Part shown: one piece after another, positions 25,601 through 31,487 of the stretch
Position numbering within the stretch: the stretch's first letter is position 1
Layout: each line of letters opens with the position of its first letter
From: Bacillus gaemokensis
GTDB taxonomy: Bacteria > Bacillota > Bacilli > Bacillales > Bacillaceae_G
Assembly (NCBI RefSeq): GCF_001590835.1
Contig: NZ_LTAQ01000012.1
Location: 388,771 to 452,770, forward strand
Direction of reading: 5' to 3'
DNA length: 64,000 nt
Position numbers and translations under genes: made by a program
Notes under the pieces: generated by a model
The model's input: only the letters and a program-made list of their open reading frames with translations
What the model was told of the DNA's origin: nothing
Database searches by the model: none

Positions 25601-27162
25601 TTGAAAAATTAGAACGTAAGAATCTTAAACAACCTGAAAATTTGAGACAGCAAGTATTAGTTGATATCATAAAATCTGTTTTAACTGTAGATGAGATTAG
25701 TCTCGATGATCATTTTCTTTATATAGGAGGAGATTCCTTTAAAGCGATTGATATAATTGCGAAATTACGAAAAGAGGGTTTGACTGTAGGGGTAGGTAAG
25801 TTTTTGAGCAGCTCAACGATTGAAGAGATTAGTTTTGAATTGAAAGAAATGGAAGACGTTAATACAGAGGAAATAATAGCTGATACCAAATTAAGTCCGA
25901 TGCATAAGAAGGTTATGGAGCATAATGATGAGAAGGCAATTAATAGCTTTACCCAAGCTATTCTCCTTGTTAATCATGATGGGTTTGTTGAAGATATTGT
26001 TCAGACAAACTTTGAAAATATTTTAAAACATCATGATATCTTAAGAGCAAATTATGTTAGAAAAGGTGAAATGACTCAAGTTATTAGAGGGATGAAAGAG
26101 CGAAATGATATTTATAAGCTTCATGTATATCAACTACATGAAGAAGAATTGGAAGAAAAGCAAATCGAGAAAATATATAGCGAGTTAAAAGCGGATATTG
26201 CAGTTGATAAACATTTAATAAAATTAGCAATCTTTAAAGGGGCTAAAAAGGATTATCTCTTATTTATCATACATCATTTCTTAATGGATACAGTTTCATG
26301 GATGATTATATTAGAGGACTTTATAGATGGATATAGCAAGCTGATAAATAATCAGGCTGCAGATTTAGGTCGAAAATCTTCTCCTTATTCAAAGTGGATT
26401 GAAGCAATTTATGAGTACGGAAATAGTCAAGAAATTTTAGGCTCATATCAGCATTGGGAGCAAATCGAAAAAGAATTTAAGGATGATGAAATTAGATTTA
26501 GGAATATGGGTAATATGAAGTTGCTGACGAGAGAATTTACAAAAGAAGAGACAATGGCTATCAAAAAAGTACAACAATTGTATTCAGTAAAGTTTGAAAA
26601 TATATTACTTGCAGCATTTGGAACACGTTTAAAAGAGATCGAGGGGAAAGAAAGAATTCTTATTGAAAAGGAAAGTCATGGACGGAACCTGGATTTTGAT
26701 GGAGTTAACTTATCGAATACCATAGGTTGGTTTACATCCCCTTATCCATTTGTAATAGATGTTTCGAATGAAGATATAGTAGAGAATATGAAAAGTGTTA
26801 ATAAAGATTCTGAACAAGTTCCTAGATACGGAAGAGATTATTCTATACTGCGATATATAAGGGAAGCAAAGGATTATCAATTTAAATTGGAACCTAAGTA
26901 TGTGTTTAATCATTTGGGAGAAGTGAAAAACAAGCTGTACGAAGATCATAAGTTGTCACTAGCAAATATAGAACTTGATAATAATCCAAGTGATAATTAT
27001 AAAGTTAATTATTCTATCTATACGTTTTCACGTATTGATAACGATATGTTAAGAATTAATATTCAATATAATACTGCTGAGTATGACGATAGTGCAATGG
27101 AAGAATTTATTTCTAGTTATCAAGAGGGTATATTAAATATTACAAATGGATGTTTAGTGTAA
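19630..27162 (+). CDS. nonribosomal peptide synthetase 3 (C-A-T-C-A-T-E), final elongation protein
   Basis: A 2510-residue two-module protein. In order: C (HHIILDG, H141), A (YTSGTTG near 609), carrier with GGSS (Ser 995), C (HHIVVDG, H1176), A (near 1649; YGPSEA in place of YGPTE), carrier GGDS (Ser 2036), and a C-terminal E-like domain. The E domain departs from the other two: its active-site motif is HHFLMDTVSW (H2215-H2216, T2221 where Gly is usual), and ESHGR replaces EGHGR. The protein ends just after this domain, with no thioesterase, reductase, terminal condensation or communication segment. Pockets read about DMMWCGFVYK and DMSLMGLMHK. It starts 137 bp after synthetase 2, with RBS GAGAGGAG. 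Confidence 0.92.
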   Translation: MSAKTMIKEMYQTTDMQKGMIFHSLMNDSGEYCVLLDIRLKGNLNVEVLEKSFNIMIENYDVFRTLFIYKKTETPLQVVLKERKGTIYFEDLSDLEESTKSLKMKTYWEGNKGFDLQKDLLMKIGIFKLSEDEYSLQLYFHHIILDGWCMGIFLGEFFDTYTKLKNGIAIKPVPKFQYKTYMSWLKAQDMDEAKKYWEEYIEDYNNVLNFPMKYNTQNSMYKQNAAYVEIKGEAFQNLIHIAQNNYLTLNTVLQSAWGIVLQKYFNMNDVVFGTVTSGRNIPLDGIEKALGLFINTLPTRIKTEEDDTILSLMKKVQERSNAGRDYEYYSLVDIQEKTAVGNELINHIMAFENYPFEQKKTDEDSDFVITGFHGQEKTNYHLNIKAVMLEGMLQIEFLYNEFVFEEKTIMRLKGFLEKILNEISNDSSKKIRKIEMIEKEEKQKILNEFNCTNSVILDNEDTVQKYVQRTLQMGGNKTAIYCKDAEISYAELDEKTTQIGRVLRDKGIKRNDVVGIVMNRGVEVALGILGVLKAGGAYLPIDATLPKDRINFLLKDSKASIVLSQKNILKNFEFDGEVLALDVPETYNQASLDLLENLNEPEDSAYVIYTSGTTGTPKGVVLKNIALVNITKDLVTKMDLKKGGVLSTASISFDMFSMEFFMSLGLLGEFVIADHEERMDNLHLSRLIEQRNVKVMWMTPSRVATFLYDEKNRNTLNKLQRICLGGEALKENVLEELWEQTDAKIFNFYGPTEITVYCTAKEMKPGEKEITIGSPISNSEIYIVGNDGNLCPIGVPGEILVGGIGLAKEYLNREDLTQEKFVANPYKKGEKVYKTGDLGCWTSAGEIKYIGRIDEQIKIRGNRVEIGEIEESLKKIEGIRDCVVLVLDKDNGEKVLSAYIVGEEEDQVFIKNELSKELPSYMIPSHITNVESIPITVNGKVDKKELQKVNIEMRNLEHEEPINQLQKQIKMVWEKILGQERIGINQSFFDIGGSSITAMKLSSKLGEVFKKEVSVKDIFVYETIAKQEEFLEKMGEKRRERKIKPIGEKAYYKTSSAEKRMYLLQQYGTNNKAYNTMVAFDIYGNLDSEELEYKLNLLIERHQNLKSQYEIQNEELMKCINQSVRIKLKKYEMNEEEILDYKDKIIEAFDLTNPPLIKAVLIKVENEKHVLVLNFHHIVVDGLSMKILVDDFLALYKGDTLNINPLRYVDYAHWEHEWKLSSEKEKEEKYWLNMLNDEVEKLQIRTDYERPQIKQFKGKMLQFPIETSTVNDLKKICKQEKTTMYMLMLSMYKLLLSKYSGKEDVLIGTVASGRKAEELENIVGMFVNTLPLRSKVSGEKQFKDYLQEIKKLCVESFVHQMYPFDELIKKLNVEIDSSSNPLFDYLFVYQNSEKSLLNEKIKDIEIKSSNLNLVPDISKFDISLEVFEEENGMQCFVNYDVDLFKESTIRMFMNHFNYLLKSIAFNINKKIKDIQLVDTEEKRKLLSHISSGRAENVKAEDVLQERIKHYGIANSKDKALVFKGKSINYEQLNKKTNQLAHLLRKSGVGRNKIVAIVMERGLEVPLAMIGVLKAGGAYLPIDVDLPRERIEYMLRDSGACVVLTQSRVKNNFHFAGEVLELDGESVYAKESEEDVSSVNEIEDLAYIIYTSGTTGEPKGVMLTNKSLTNLLKDSIQRFQFSTEEVGIALSSISFDMFSSELFILLYNKGTVIITDNEERLDVINIIELMKRYAVTSILTTPSRISTALHLFQNSGVLKNMKRIMFGGESLPSDLVEKLQRDYSMCIFNLYGPSEATMHCTSKKIIDRDNITIGRPINNTEIYILNHDLQLVPVGVVGEICIGGFGIAQGYLQKEELTNEKFVENPYVNGEKIYKTGDVGYWNESGEIVYLGRNDEQIKIRGYRVEPEEIQEKLNNMPEVKDSVVLACKEDSGETYLVAYVVTDVSNMNNIRGALEHLVPNYMVPKYFTKVDNIPITINGKIDKKKLGSLKVEKLERKNLKQPENLRQQVLVDIIKSVLTVDEISLDDHFLYIGGDSFKAIDIIAKLRKEGLTVGVGKFLSSSTIEEISFELKEMEDVNTEEIIADTKLSPMHKKVMEHNDEKAINSFTQAILLVNHDGFVEDIVQTNFENILKHHDILRANYVRKGEMTQVIRGMKERNDIYKLHVYQLHEEELEEKQIEKIYSELKADIAVDKHLIKLAIFKGAKKDYLLFIIHHFLMDTVSWMIILEDFIDGYSKLINNQAADLGRKSSPYSKWIEAIYEYGNSQEILGSYQHWEQIEKEFKDDEIRFRNMGNMKLLTREFTKEETMAIKKVQQLYSVKFENILLAAFGTRLKEIEGKERILIEKESHGRNLDFDGVNLSNTIGWFTSPYPFVIDVSNEDIVENMKSVNKDSEQVPRYGRDYSILRYIREAKDYQFKLEPKYVFNHLGEVKNKLYEDHKLSLANIELDNNPSDNYKVNYSIYTFSRIDNDMLRINIQYNTAEYDDSAMEEFISSYQEGILNITNGCLV

Positions 27163-27184
27163 CTGAGATCAAAATGTGTTAGTT

Positions 27185-27260
27185 ATGGGGCTCTAGGAAT
27201 ATAAAAACAAATGGATTTTGTTGTTTTTGAGAAATAAAAATAGATGAGCCCCATCTTTTT
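27185..27260 (+). terminator. stem-loop after synthetase 3
   Basis: ATGGGGCTC (27185-27193) pairs with GAGCCCCAT (27246-27254), followed by CTTTTTAAAA. The long loop holds a smaller A/T-rich hairpin. It could end or attenuate the NRPS transcript before the thioesterase gene. Confidence 0.5.
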
Positions 27261-27326
27261 AAAAGGTACACTTGTACAAAAGAGGATGGGATGAATTAAT
27301 AATTTAAACAGAGGAGATAGGTATAT

Positions 27327-28052
27327 ATGGGGAATTTTAATTTATTTTGCTTTCCGTTCGCGGGTGGTTCTTCAACATATTATTTAAAATGGGCAAATGA
27401 TATTAATGATTCTATAGATTTGCATTTAATAGAATTAGCTGGAAGAGGGAGGAGGATTAATGAACCATTATATAATAATGTGAATGAAATAGTTGTTGAT
27501 ATATACGAACAAATTAATGAGGAGCTCTCAGAAAAACCATATGCTTTTTTTGGTCATAGTATGGGGAGCTTAATTGCGTACGAATTGACACGTTACATCC
27601 ATCAAAAGCAGAATAGCCTTCCTACCCATGTGTTTTTTTCGGGAAGCAATCCACCTCATAAAAGATTAAAGAGCTTTGTTCATCAACTAACGGATGAAAA
27701 ATTAAAACAAAAGATGATGTTGTTGGAGGGAACTCCTAAAGAAGTACTTGAATGTGAAGAATTAATGGAATTGATCTTGCCTATTTTTAAAGCCGATTTT
27801 AAGGTAACGGAAGAATATAGATGTGACTTACAGCGAGAGTATCTGAAATTATCTTGCCCTATAACAGTTTTAAATGGTACACAAGATGCGATGATAGATT
27901 TTCATGATATAGGAGAATGGAGCAAGTTCACAACAGAAGACTGTAATTTTCGACAGTTTGTCGGAGGGCACTTTTTTATCAATGAACACATGAGAGATGT
28001 TGTTGAAATTATTAATGCTACAATGGTAGAAAAACAAAAGCAGTTCATCTGA
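27327..28052 (+). CDS. type II thioesterase of the NRPS cluster (GrsT/SrfAD-like)
   Basis: A 241-residue alpha/beta-hydrolase of the stand-alone NRPS thioesterase family. It opens NLFCFPFAGGSS, has the nucleophile elbow GHSMG with Ser 78, a catalytic Asp in NGTQDAMID and a His in GGHFFI. Such enzymes hydrolyse misprimed acyl groups from carrier domains. Because the last synthetase lacks a release domain, this protein could also release the product, but that is inference. RBS GAGGAGA precedes ATG 27327. It follows synthetase 3 after 164 bp. Confidence 0.92.
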   Translation: MGNFNLFCFPFAGGSSTYYLKWANDINDSIDLHLIELAGRGRRINEPLYNNVNEIVVDIYEQINEELSEKPYAFFGHSMGSLIAYELTRYIHQKQNSLPTHVFFSGSNPPHKRLKSFVHQLTDEKLKQKMMLLEGTPKEVLECEELMELILPIFKADFKVTEEYRCDLQREYLKLSCPITVLNGTQDAMIDFHDIGEWSKFTTEDCNFRQFVGGHFFINEHMRDVVEIINATMVEKQKQFI

Positions 28053-28091
28053 GTGTAAAGAGTTTGAAATTTATAGGGAAATAAGCAAAGG

Positions 28092-28160
28092 AAAGTTGGA
28101 GATATCCGAAAATCAACAAAAGAACACCGTCTTATTGCGAATTCGGATATCTCCAACTTT
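28092..28160. repeat. 19-bp perfect inverted repeat (fold-back) at the island edge
   Basis: AAAGTTGGAGATATCCGAA at 28092-28110 is the exact reverse complement of 28142-28160, with a 31-nt spacer. The right arm is part of the ytbE-like sequence, so the left arm looks like an inverted copy of it made at the junction. Confidence 0.85.
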
Positions 28161-28247
28161 GAATTAACAAAAGAAGATATGGAGAAAATTGATGCATTAA
28201 ACCAAAATCATCGTGTTGATCCAGATCCGGATAACTTTGATTTTTAA
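28109..28247 (+). pseudogene. 3' fragment of a ytbE-type aldo/keto reductase (right copy of the direct repeat)
   Basis: These 139 bp encode only the C-terminal end of an aldo/keto reductase (KSTKEHRL to NHRV, D-P-D-P-D-N-F-D-F and stop). They align to the end of ytbE at 4337-4475 without gaps and with 14 differences. No start codon or upstream coding part remains. A strong terminator follows 13 bp after the stop, which is missing behind the intact ytbE. This suggests the fragment is the original chromosomal end of ytbE. Confidence 0.88.
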
Positions 28248-28260
28248 TATGCAAGGAATA

Positions 28261-28300
28261 AAAAAGCGTATTTTGACGTCTTAGTCAAAATACGCTTTTT
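28261..28300. terminator. bidirectional rho-independent terminator
   Basis: A 17-bp perfect stem (28261-28277 with 28284-28300) and a 6-nt loop, with A and T runs on both sides, lie between the ytbE fragment and the permease remnant. Confidence 0.9.
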
Positions 28301-28867
28301 TCATTTACTTTGTAAAAGCTGTATTGGTTTAGCTGCTAATGATTGTTTGGCTGCTATCCATACAATGATTGCTGTTGTTATAACAGATAGAAGTATCCCT
28401 AAAACGGACCAAGTTATATCAATTTTCATCGGCATTTGGAATAAGAAACGTAAAGTAATACCTGAAAAGGCTAAGGCAATTCCAGCGCCAACTAATCCAG
28501 CTGCTAAGGAAATAATTGTGTTTTCTAATAAGATGGATTTCATCAAATTAGCCGAAGACATACCAACTGTTTTCATAATGGCGACATCCCGTGTTTGTTG
28601 AAGTAAGCGAATGACAACTTGATTTCCGATTGTAAGAACAGCTGTTAAAAAGGCGAATAACGCTACGATAGAAAAGAAAGCACTTTGCATTTGGATGATA
28701 TACTGTAGACTATCGATTGCTGTAGCGGCAATCGAATAAGCCATTGCTGAACTAGGGAGTTTCTTGTTTAACTCTGTTAAAATAGTACTCGTTTGTTTTG
28801 GATCAATGAATACGTAATTCAGCTTGATTTTCCAGTTATTTGAATTTATATCCTCTACTAGAATAAA
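28301..28867 (-). pseudogene. C-terminal remnant of an FtsX-type ABC transporter permease
   Basis: An open frame of 188 codons is bounded upstream by an in-frame TGA at 28868-28870, with no start codon or RBS near that edge. An internal ATG at 28744 would begin within the conserved domain. The sequence holds an FtsX/MacB-type permease end: hydrophobic segments around FFSIVALFAFLTAVLTIG, the cytoplasmic loop RDVAIMKTVGMS and two more membrane spans. Whole permeases of this family are several hundred residues longer. The partner ATPase is absent. The truncation lies next to the NRPS island and may result from its insertion or from a separate deletion. Confidence 0.8.
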
Positions 28868-29071
28868 TCACAATACGACTGTTTTACAAGTTTTGATCTG
28901 AATATTCTGTTACAAATGCAGAAGATAAGGTAATATATGGAAATTTAACAGGGATTTGATTTTAAAACATATATGTTGAGAAGAAGAATGTGGTTTTTAA
29001 ATAGAGAGGATGCATAAAATAACTCCGAAATTAAATAATATACATAGCAAATTAAAAAAGGAGCTATAACC

Positions 29072-29983
29072 ATGATACTAAAACTATCTTTTCGTAGGTT
29101 TTTGGCTGTAGTTAGTATTCTATTCTGGGTAGTGAGTATGGCATTCCCGCTTCAAAAAGCATCCGCAGAAGTCATGGATCATACAAAGTACCAAATGGAT
29201 TGGAGCTATAGTAAATCCAAAAAGAAACCAATTCGAACAGAGCTTATTAAAACAGCAGATGGCAAAATTGCCTTTTGTTTGAATGTGGATTTGAAATCAC
29301 CAAGCGGTCAAGATTTACCTGAAATAGGGAATGTGGATCTTGGTGTGTACCGTGTGTTATTAAATGGATATCCGCAGAAGAGTCCGCAAGAATTAGGTGT
29401 CTCTGATTGGAGAGATGCGCATTATGCGACGCAGCTCGCTGTATGGAATGCACTGAAGCAAGTGGATATTAATGATTTAGATTTTCGTAATAAAAACGTA
29501 GAAAAAGTAATGAGAGATATTGTAGCGAAAGCGAATAGTAGTGAAGAAGTGCAAGAAATTACGATGAGTGTGTCGCCTTTAGAAAAACAAGAAGCGATAT
29601 TAAAAGATGAATTTTTTGAAACTGGTCTATATACAGTACAAACAAACGCGAAAAGTGGAACGTACCAAGTACAAGCGACTGGTGCACCGCAAGGCGTTAA
29701 GTTTGTGAATGAAAATGGCGAAGCAAAAACAGAGTTTAACGTAGGAGAAAAATTCCGTATTTTAGTGCCAAAACAGGCGCCATCTGGTGAGTTTAGCTTC
29801 AAGGTATCAGGAACTTTAACGAAATTAAAAGGTATTGCCCATAAGGGAACGCCGAAAATTCAAGACGCGGTAGTACTACTCGAGCGTAGTGAAGAAAAAA
29901 CAAGTCCTGAGTTAATGGTAAGTTGGAAAAAGACTGAAGCTCCACAGAAACCGAATAAACCTTCTACACCATATAAAAGATAA
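29072..29983 (+). CDS. secreted thioester-domain (TQXA) surface protein, no anchor seen
   Basis: 303 residues with a signal peptide (RR at 8-9, hydrophobic 10-27, cleavage after ASA at 30-32). The following domain has Cys 69 (AFCLNV) and TQLAVW at 120-125. This is the Cys...TQXA pair whose Cys and Gln form the internal thioester used by Gram-positive adhesins for covalent attachment to host surfaces. About 130 residues of a second beta-rich part follow. The protein ends in a Pro/Lys tail (KPNKPSTPYKR) with no LPXTG motif, membrane helix or charged sorting tail. It is therefore either released or a shortened form of a longer anchored adhesin. RBS AAAAAGGAGC precedes the ATG. Confidence 0.82.
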   Translation: MILKLSFRRFLAVVSILFWVVSMAFPLQKASAEVMDHTKYQMDWSYSKSKKKPIRTELIKTADGKIAFCLNVDLKSPSGQDLPEIGNVDLGVYRVLLNGYPQKSPQELGVSDWRDAHYATQLAVWNALKQVDINDLDFRNKNVEKVMRDIVAKANSSEEVQEITMSVSPLEKQEAILKDEFFETGLYTVQTNAKSGTYQVQATGAPQGVKFVNENGEAKTEFNVGEKFRILVPKQAPSGEFSFKVSGTLTKLKGIAHKGTPKIQDAVVLLERSEEKTSPELMVSWKKTEAPQKPNKPSTPYKR

Positions 29984-29984
29984 A

Positions 29985-30010
29985 AAAGCACTGGCGTTGG
30001 CCAGTGCTTT
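29985..30010. terminator. bidirectional terminator
   Basis: An 11-bp stem (29985-29995 with 30000-30010) and GTTG loop, with flanking A and T runs, is shared by the convergent genes on either side. Confidence 0.88.
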
Positions 30011-30377
30011 ATTTTAATCCTAATTTAGCTTTCGCAGCATCAGGAATTTCATTTGGTTGTACTTCCATCCAAGACTTTCCGTTTTGTCCTTTCGCTGTTA
30101 CTTTCAAGTATGCTCCGTGGCGAAGTTTTTTTGTTACGTTAATTGTAATGTCTTGTTCTTTTCCGTTGCTGTCAAAGCTTTTGAAGTTGTATTCGTAACT
30201 TTCACTATCTTCGCGAATAGAGTCCTTTCCTAAATGTTTACCATCAGCTTTTACAACTGTGTAGTAATCGTCCATTTCTACTAATGGATTTAATCGATCG
30301 ACCATTACGCCGCCTTTCATTAAGAATGCACCTATTCCTACTATAAGAAGTAAAGCTATAGCAATGAATTTTTTTAT
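30009..30377 (-). CDS. YxeA/DUF1093-family exported protein with a non-canonical start
   Basis: The C-terminal 100 residues (DDYYTVVK, SYEYNFKSFDSNGKEQDITIN, KTLR-like KKLRHGAYLKV, EVQPNEIP) fit the YxeA/DUF1093 family of small secreted proteins. A normal family member starts with a hydrophobic helix, and one is encoded in frame (KKFIAIALLLIVGIGAFL). The codon where an ATG is expected, 8 nt after AAAGGCGG, is ATA at 30375-30377. No ATG, GTG or TTG lies between the upstream TGA and the end of that helix. Translation either starts at AUA, or at the ATG at 30320 giving a 103-residue product without a signal, or the gene is damaged. Confidence 0.65.
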   Translation of the reverse strand: MKKFIAIALLLIVGIGAFLMKGGVMVDRLNPLVEMDDYYTVVKADGKHLGKDSIREDSESYEYNFKSFDSNGKEQDITINVTKKLRHGAYLKVTAKGQNGKSWMEVQPNEIPDAAKAKLGLK

Positions 30378-30489
30378 GTATAATTCCGCCTTTCATTATT
30401 AAACGTTCTATGTTTATTTAATAATAATTAGCGGAATGTCACTATCTAATTTTCTTACAGCACTCTTACATTTATGTAAACTTGGAATA

Positions 30490-30527
30490 AAGAATGGCGC
30501 CTCATTTTCATTAGAGGCGCCATTCTT
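30490..30527. terminator. terminator of the NAD(P)-binding protein gene
   Basis: A 14-bp perfect stem (30490-30503 with 30514-30527) is followed by T's just past the stop codon of the minus-strand gene. Confidence 0.85.
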
Positions 30528-30530
30528 TTA

Positions 30531-31169
30531 TTACTCAGCTTCAGAAACAACTGTAAAGCGTTCGTTCGCATGTTTTGGATTTTCGATTTCATCAAGTGCC
30601 GCTACAGCAAAGTCTTCATAACTTACATAGCTATCGCCTTTTGCATTAACAAGAAGGTGATCTTTACCTGCTTTGTAAGAACCAGTACGTTTTCCTAATG
30701 CGAATAGAGCAGAGGGGCTAATGAACGTCCAAGTGATATCATTTGTTTGTTGTAAGATTTCTAGGTTTTTACCTTGGTTTTGAGCTGTTGCTAGGTATTC
30801 GTTTGGGAAACCTGGTGTATCGAATACGCGTGTTGTTTTTGCTTCGTCTACAAATAAGCTGCCAGCACCGCCAACAACAAGTAATTTCGTATTAGGTGCA
30901 CCTTTCAATGCTTCAATTAATACGTTTCCGGCATCTACGTGAAGATGTTCTTGACCTGCAGGAGCACCGAATGCGTTCACGACTACATCAAATGCCTGAA
31001 GATCGTCAGCAGTAAGTGCGAATACATCTTTTTCTAAAACTGTTACATTATCTTCTGTAATTTTTGCAGCGTTTCTTACGATTGCAGTTACTTCGTGTCC
31101 GCGATCAAGTGCTTCTTTCAAAATGCGGCTTCCAGCTTTTCCGCTTGCTCCAATAATTCCGATTTTCAT
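30531..31169 (-). CDS. NAD(P)-binding Rossmann protein, NmrA/SDR-a5-like
   Basis: A 212-residue protein opening MKIGIIGASGKAGSRI, an NAD(P)-binding GxxGxxG loop (residues 7-13), with VVNAFGAP and LLVVGGAGSL strands that match the atypical short-chain dehydrogenases related to NmrA and YwnB. Such proteins act as redox sensors or flavin/NADPH reductases; the substrate here is unknown. I chose ATG 31167-31169 because GGAGG lies 8 nt upstream; longer upstream readings lack a ribosome site. The gene is monocistronic, with its own terminator. Confidence 0.88.
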   Translation of the reverse strand: MKIGIIGASGKAGSRILKEALDRGHEVTAIVRNAAKITEDNVTVLEKDVFALTADDLQAFDVVVNAFGAPAGQEHLHVDAGNVLIEALKGAPNTKLLVVGGAGSLFVDEAKTTRVFDTPGFPNEYLATAQNQGKNLEILQQTNDITWTFISPSALFALGKRTGSYKAGKDHLLVNAKGDSYVSYEDFAVAALDEIENPKHANERFTVVSEAE

Positions 31170-31381
31170 AATATATACCTCCAAAGGTTTAATAGAATAC
31201 ATGCTAAAAATATATGTGTAAAAATGAATCGATGTTGTTAAGCAGGTTTGTTTATCACCTGTTGTAACTAGTATAGTTACAGCTTTTGTTTTTGTCAATT
31301 GCTTTGTTTAGAAAAATAGTCCTATGTAGTATGCTCATTTTTTCGATAAAAAGTAGTTTATTTTAAGGTATAACACCACTA

Positions 31382-31398
31382 TGTTACAAAATGTAACA
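31382..31398. promoter_or_regulatory. GlnR/TnrA-type operator
   Basis: TGTTACAAAATGTAACA matches the TGTNAN7TNACA consensus exactly. It lies 90 bp upstream of the symporter start. In B. subtilis alsT belongs to the nitrogen regulon, which fits. The rest of the 318-bp spacer (31170-31487) holds nothing else I can name. Confidence 0.8.
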
Positions 31399-31487
31399 TG
31401 TGGAAGTTATATCCTTTCGAAAATTGTTGATTTTTGAGTATTTTTTGAATATAATTCATTTTATGAAGAGAAAAGGGAGGGGACAAT

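Larger units (their letters stand above)
5499..28052 (+). other. nonribosomal peptide biosynthetic gene cluster
   Basis: Three collinear NRPS genes and a type II thioesterase all lie on the plus strand. Module order is A-T-C-A-T-E, C-A-T-C-A-T-E, C-A-T-C-A-T-E. Communication-type ends follow the first two proteins, and matching N-terminal segments precede the C domains of the second and third. Collinearity predicts six residues with D-configuration at positions 2, 4 and 6. No phosphopantetheinyl transferase, MbtH protein, tailoring enzyme or dedicated exporter is encoded here. Confidence 0.88.

Noticed and set aside
4476-28250. Integrative element or prophage carrying the NRPS genes
   Set aside because: No integrase, transposase, relaxase or short att-like identical repeats are present; the flanking repeats are long and diverged, which fits homologous recombination better.
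28301-28744. Complete 147-residue membrane protein starting at the internal ATG
   Set aside because: The frame stays open and family-like for 41 codons upstream of that ATG, no ribosome site precedes it, and the product lacks the N-terminal part of FtsX permeases. A truncated gene is the better reading.
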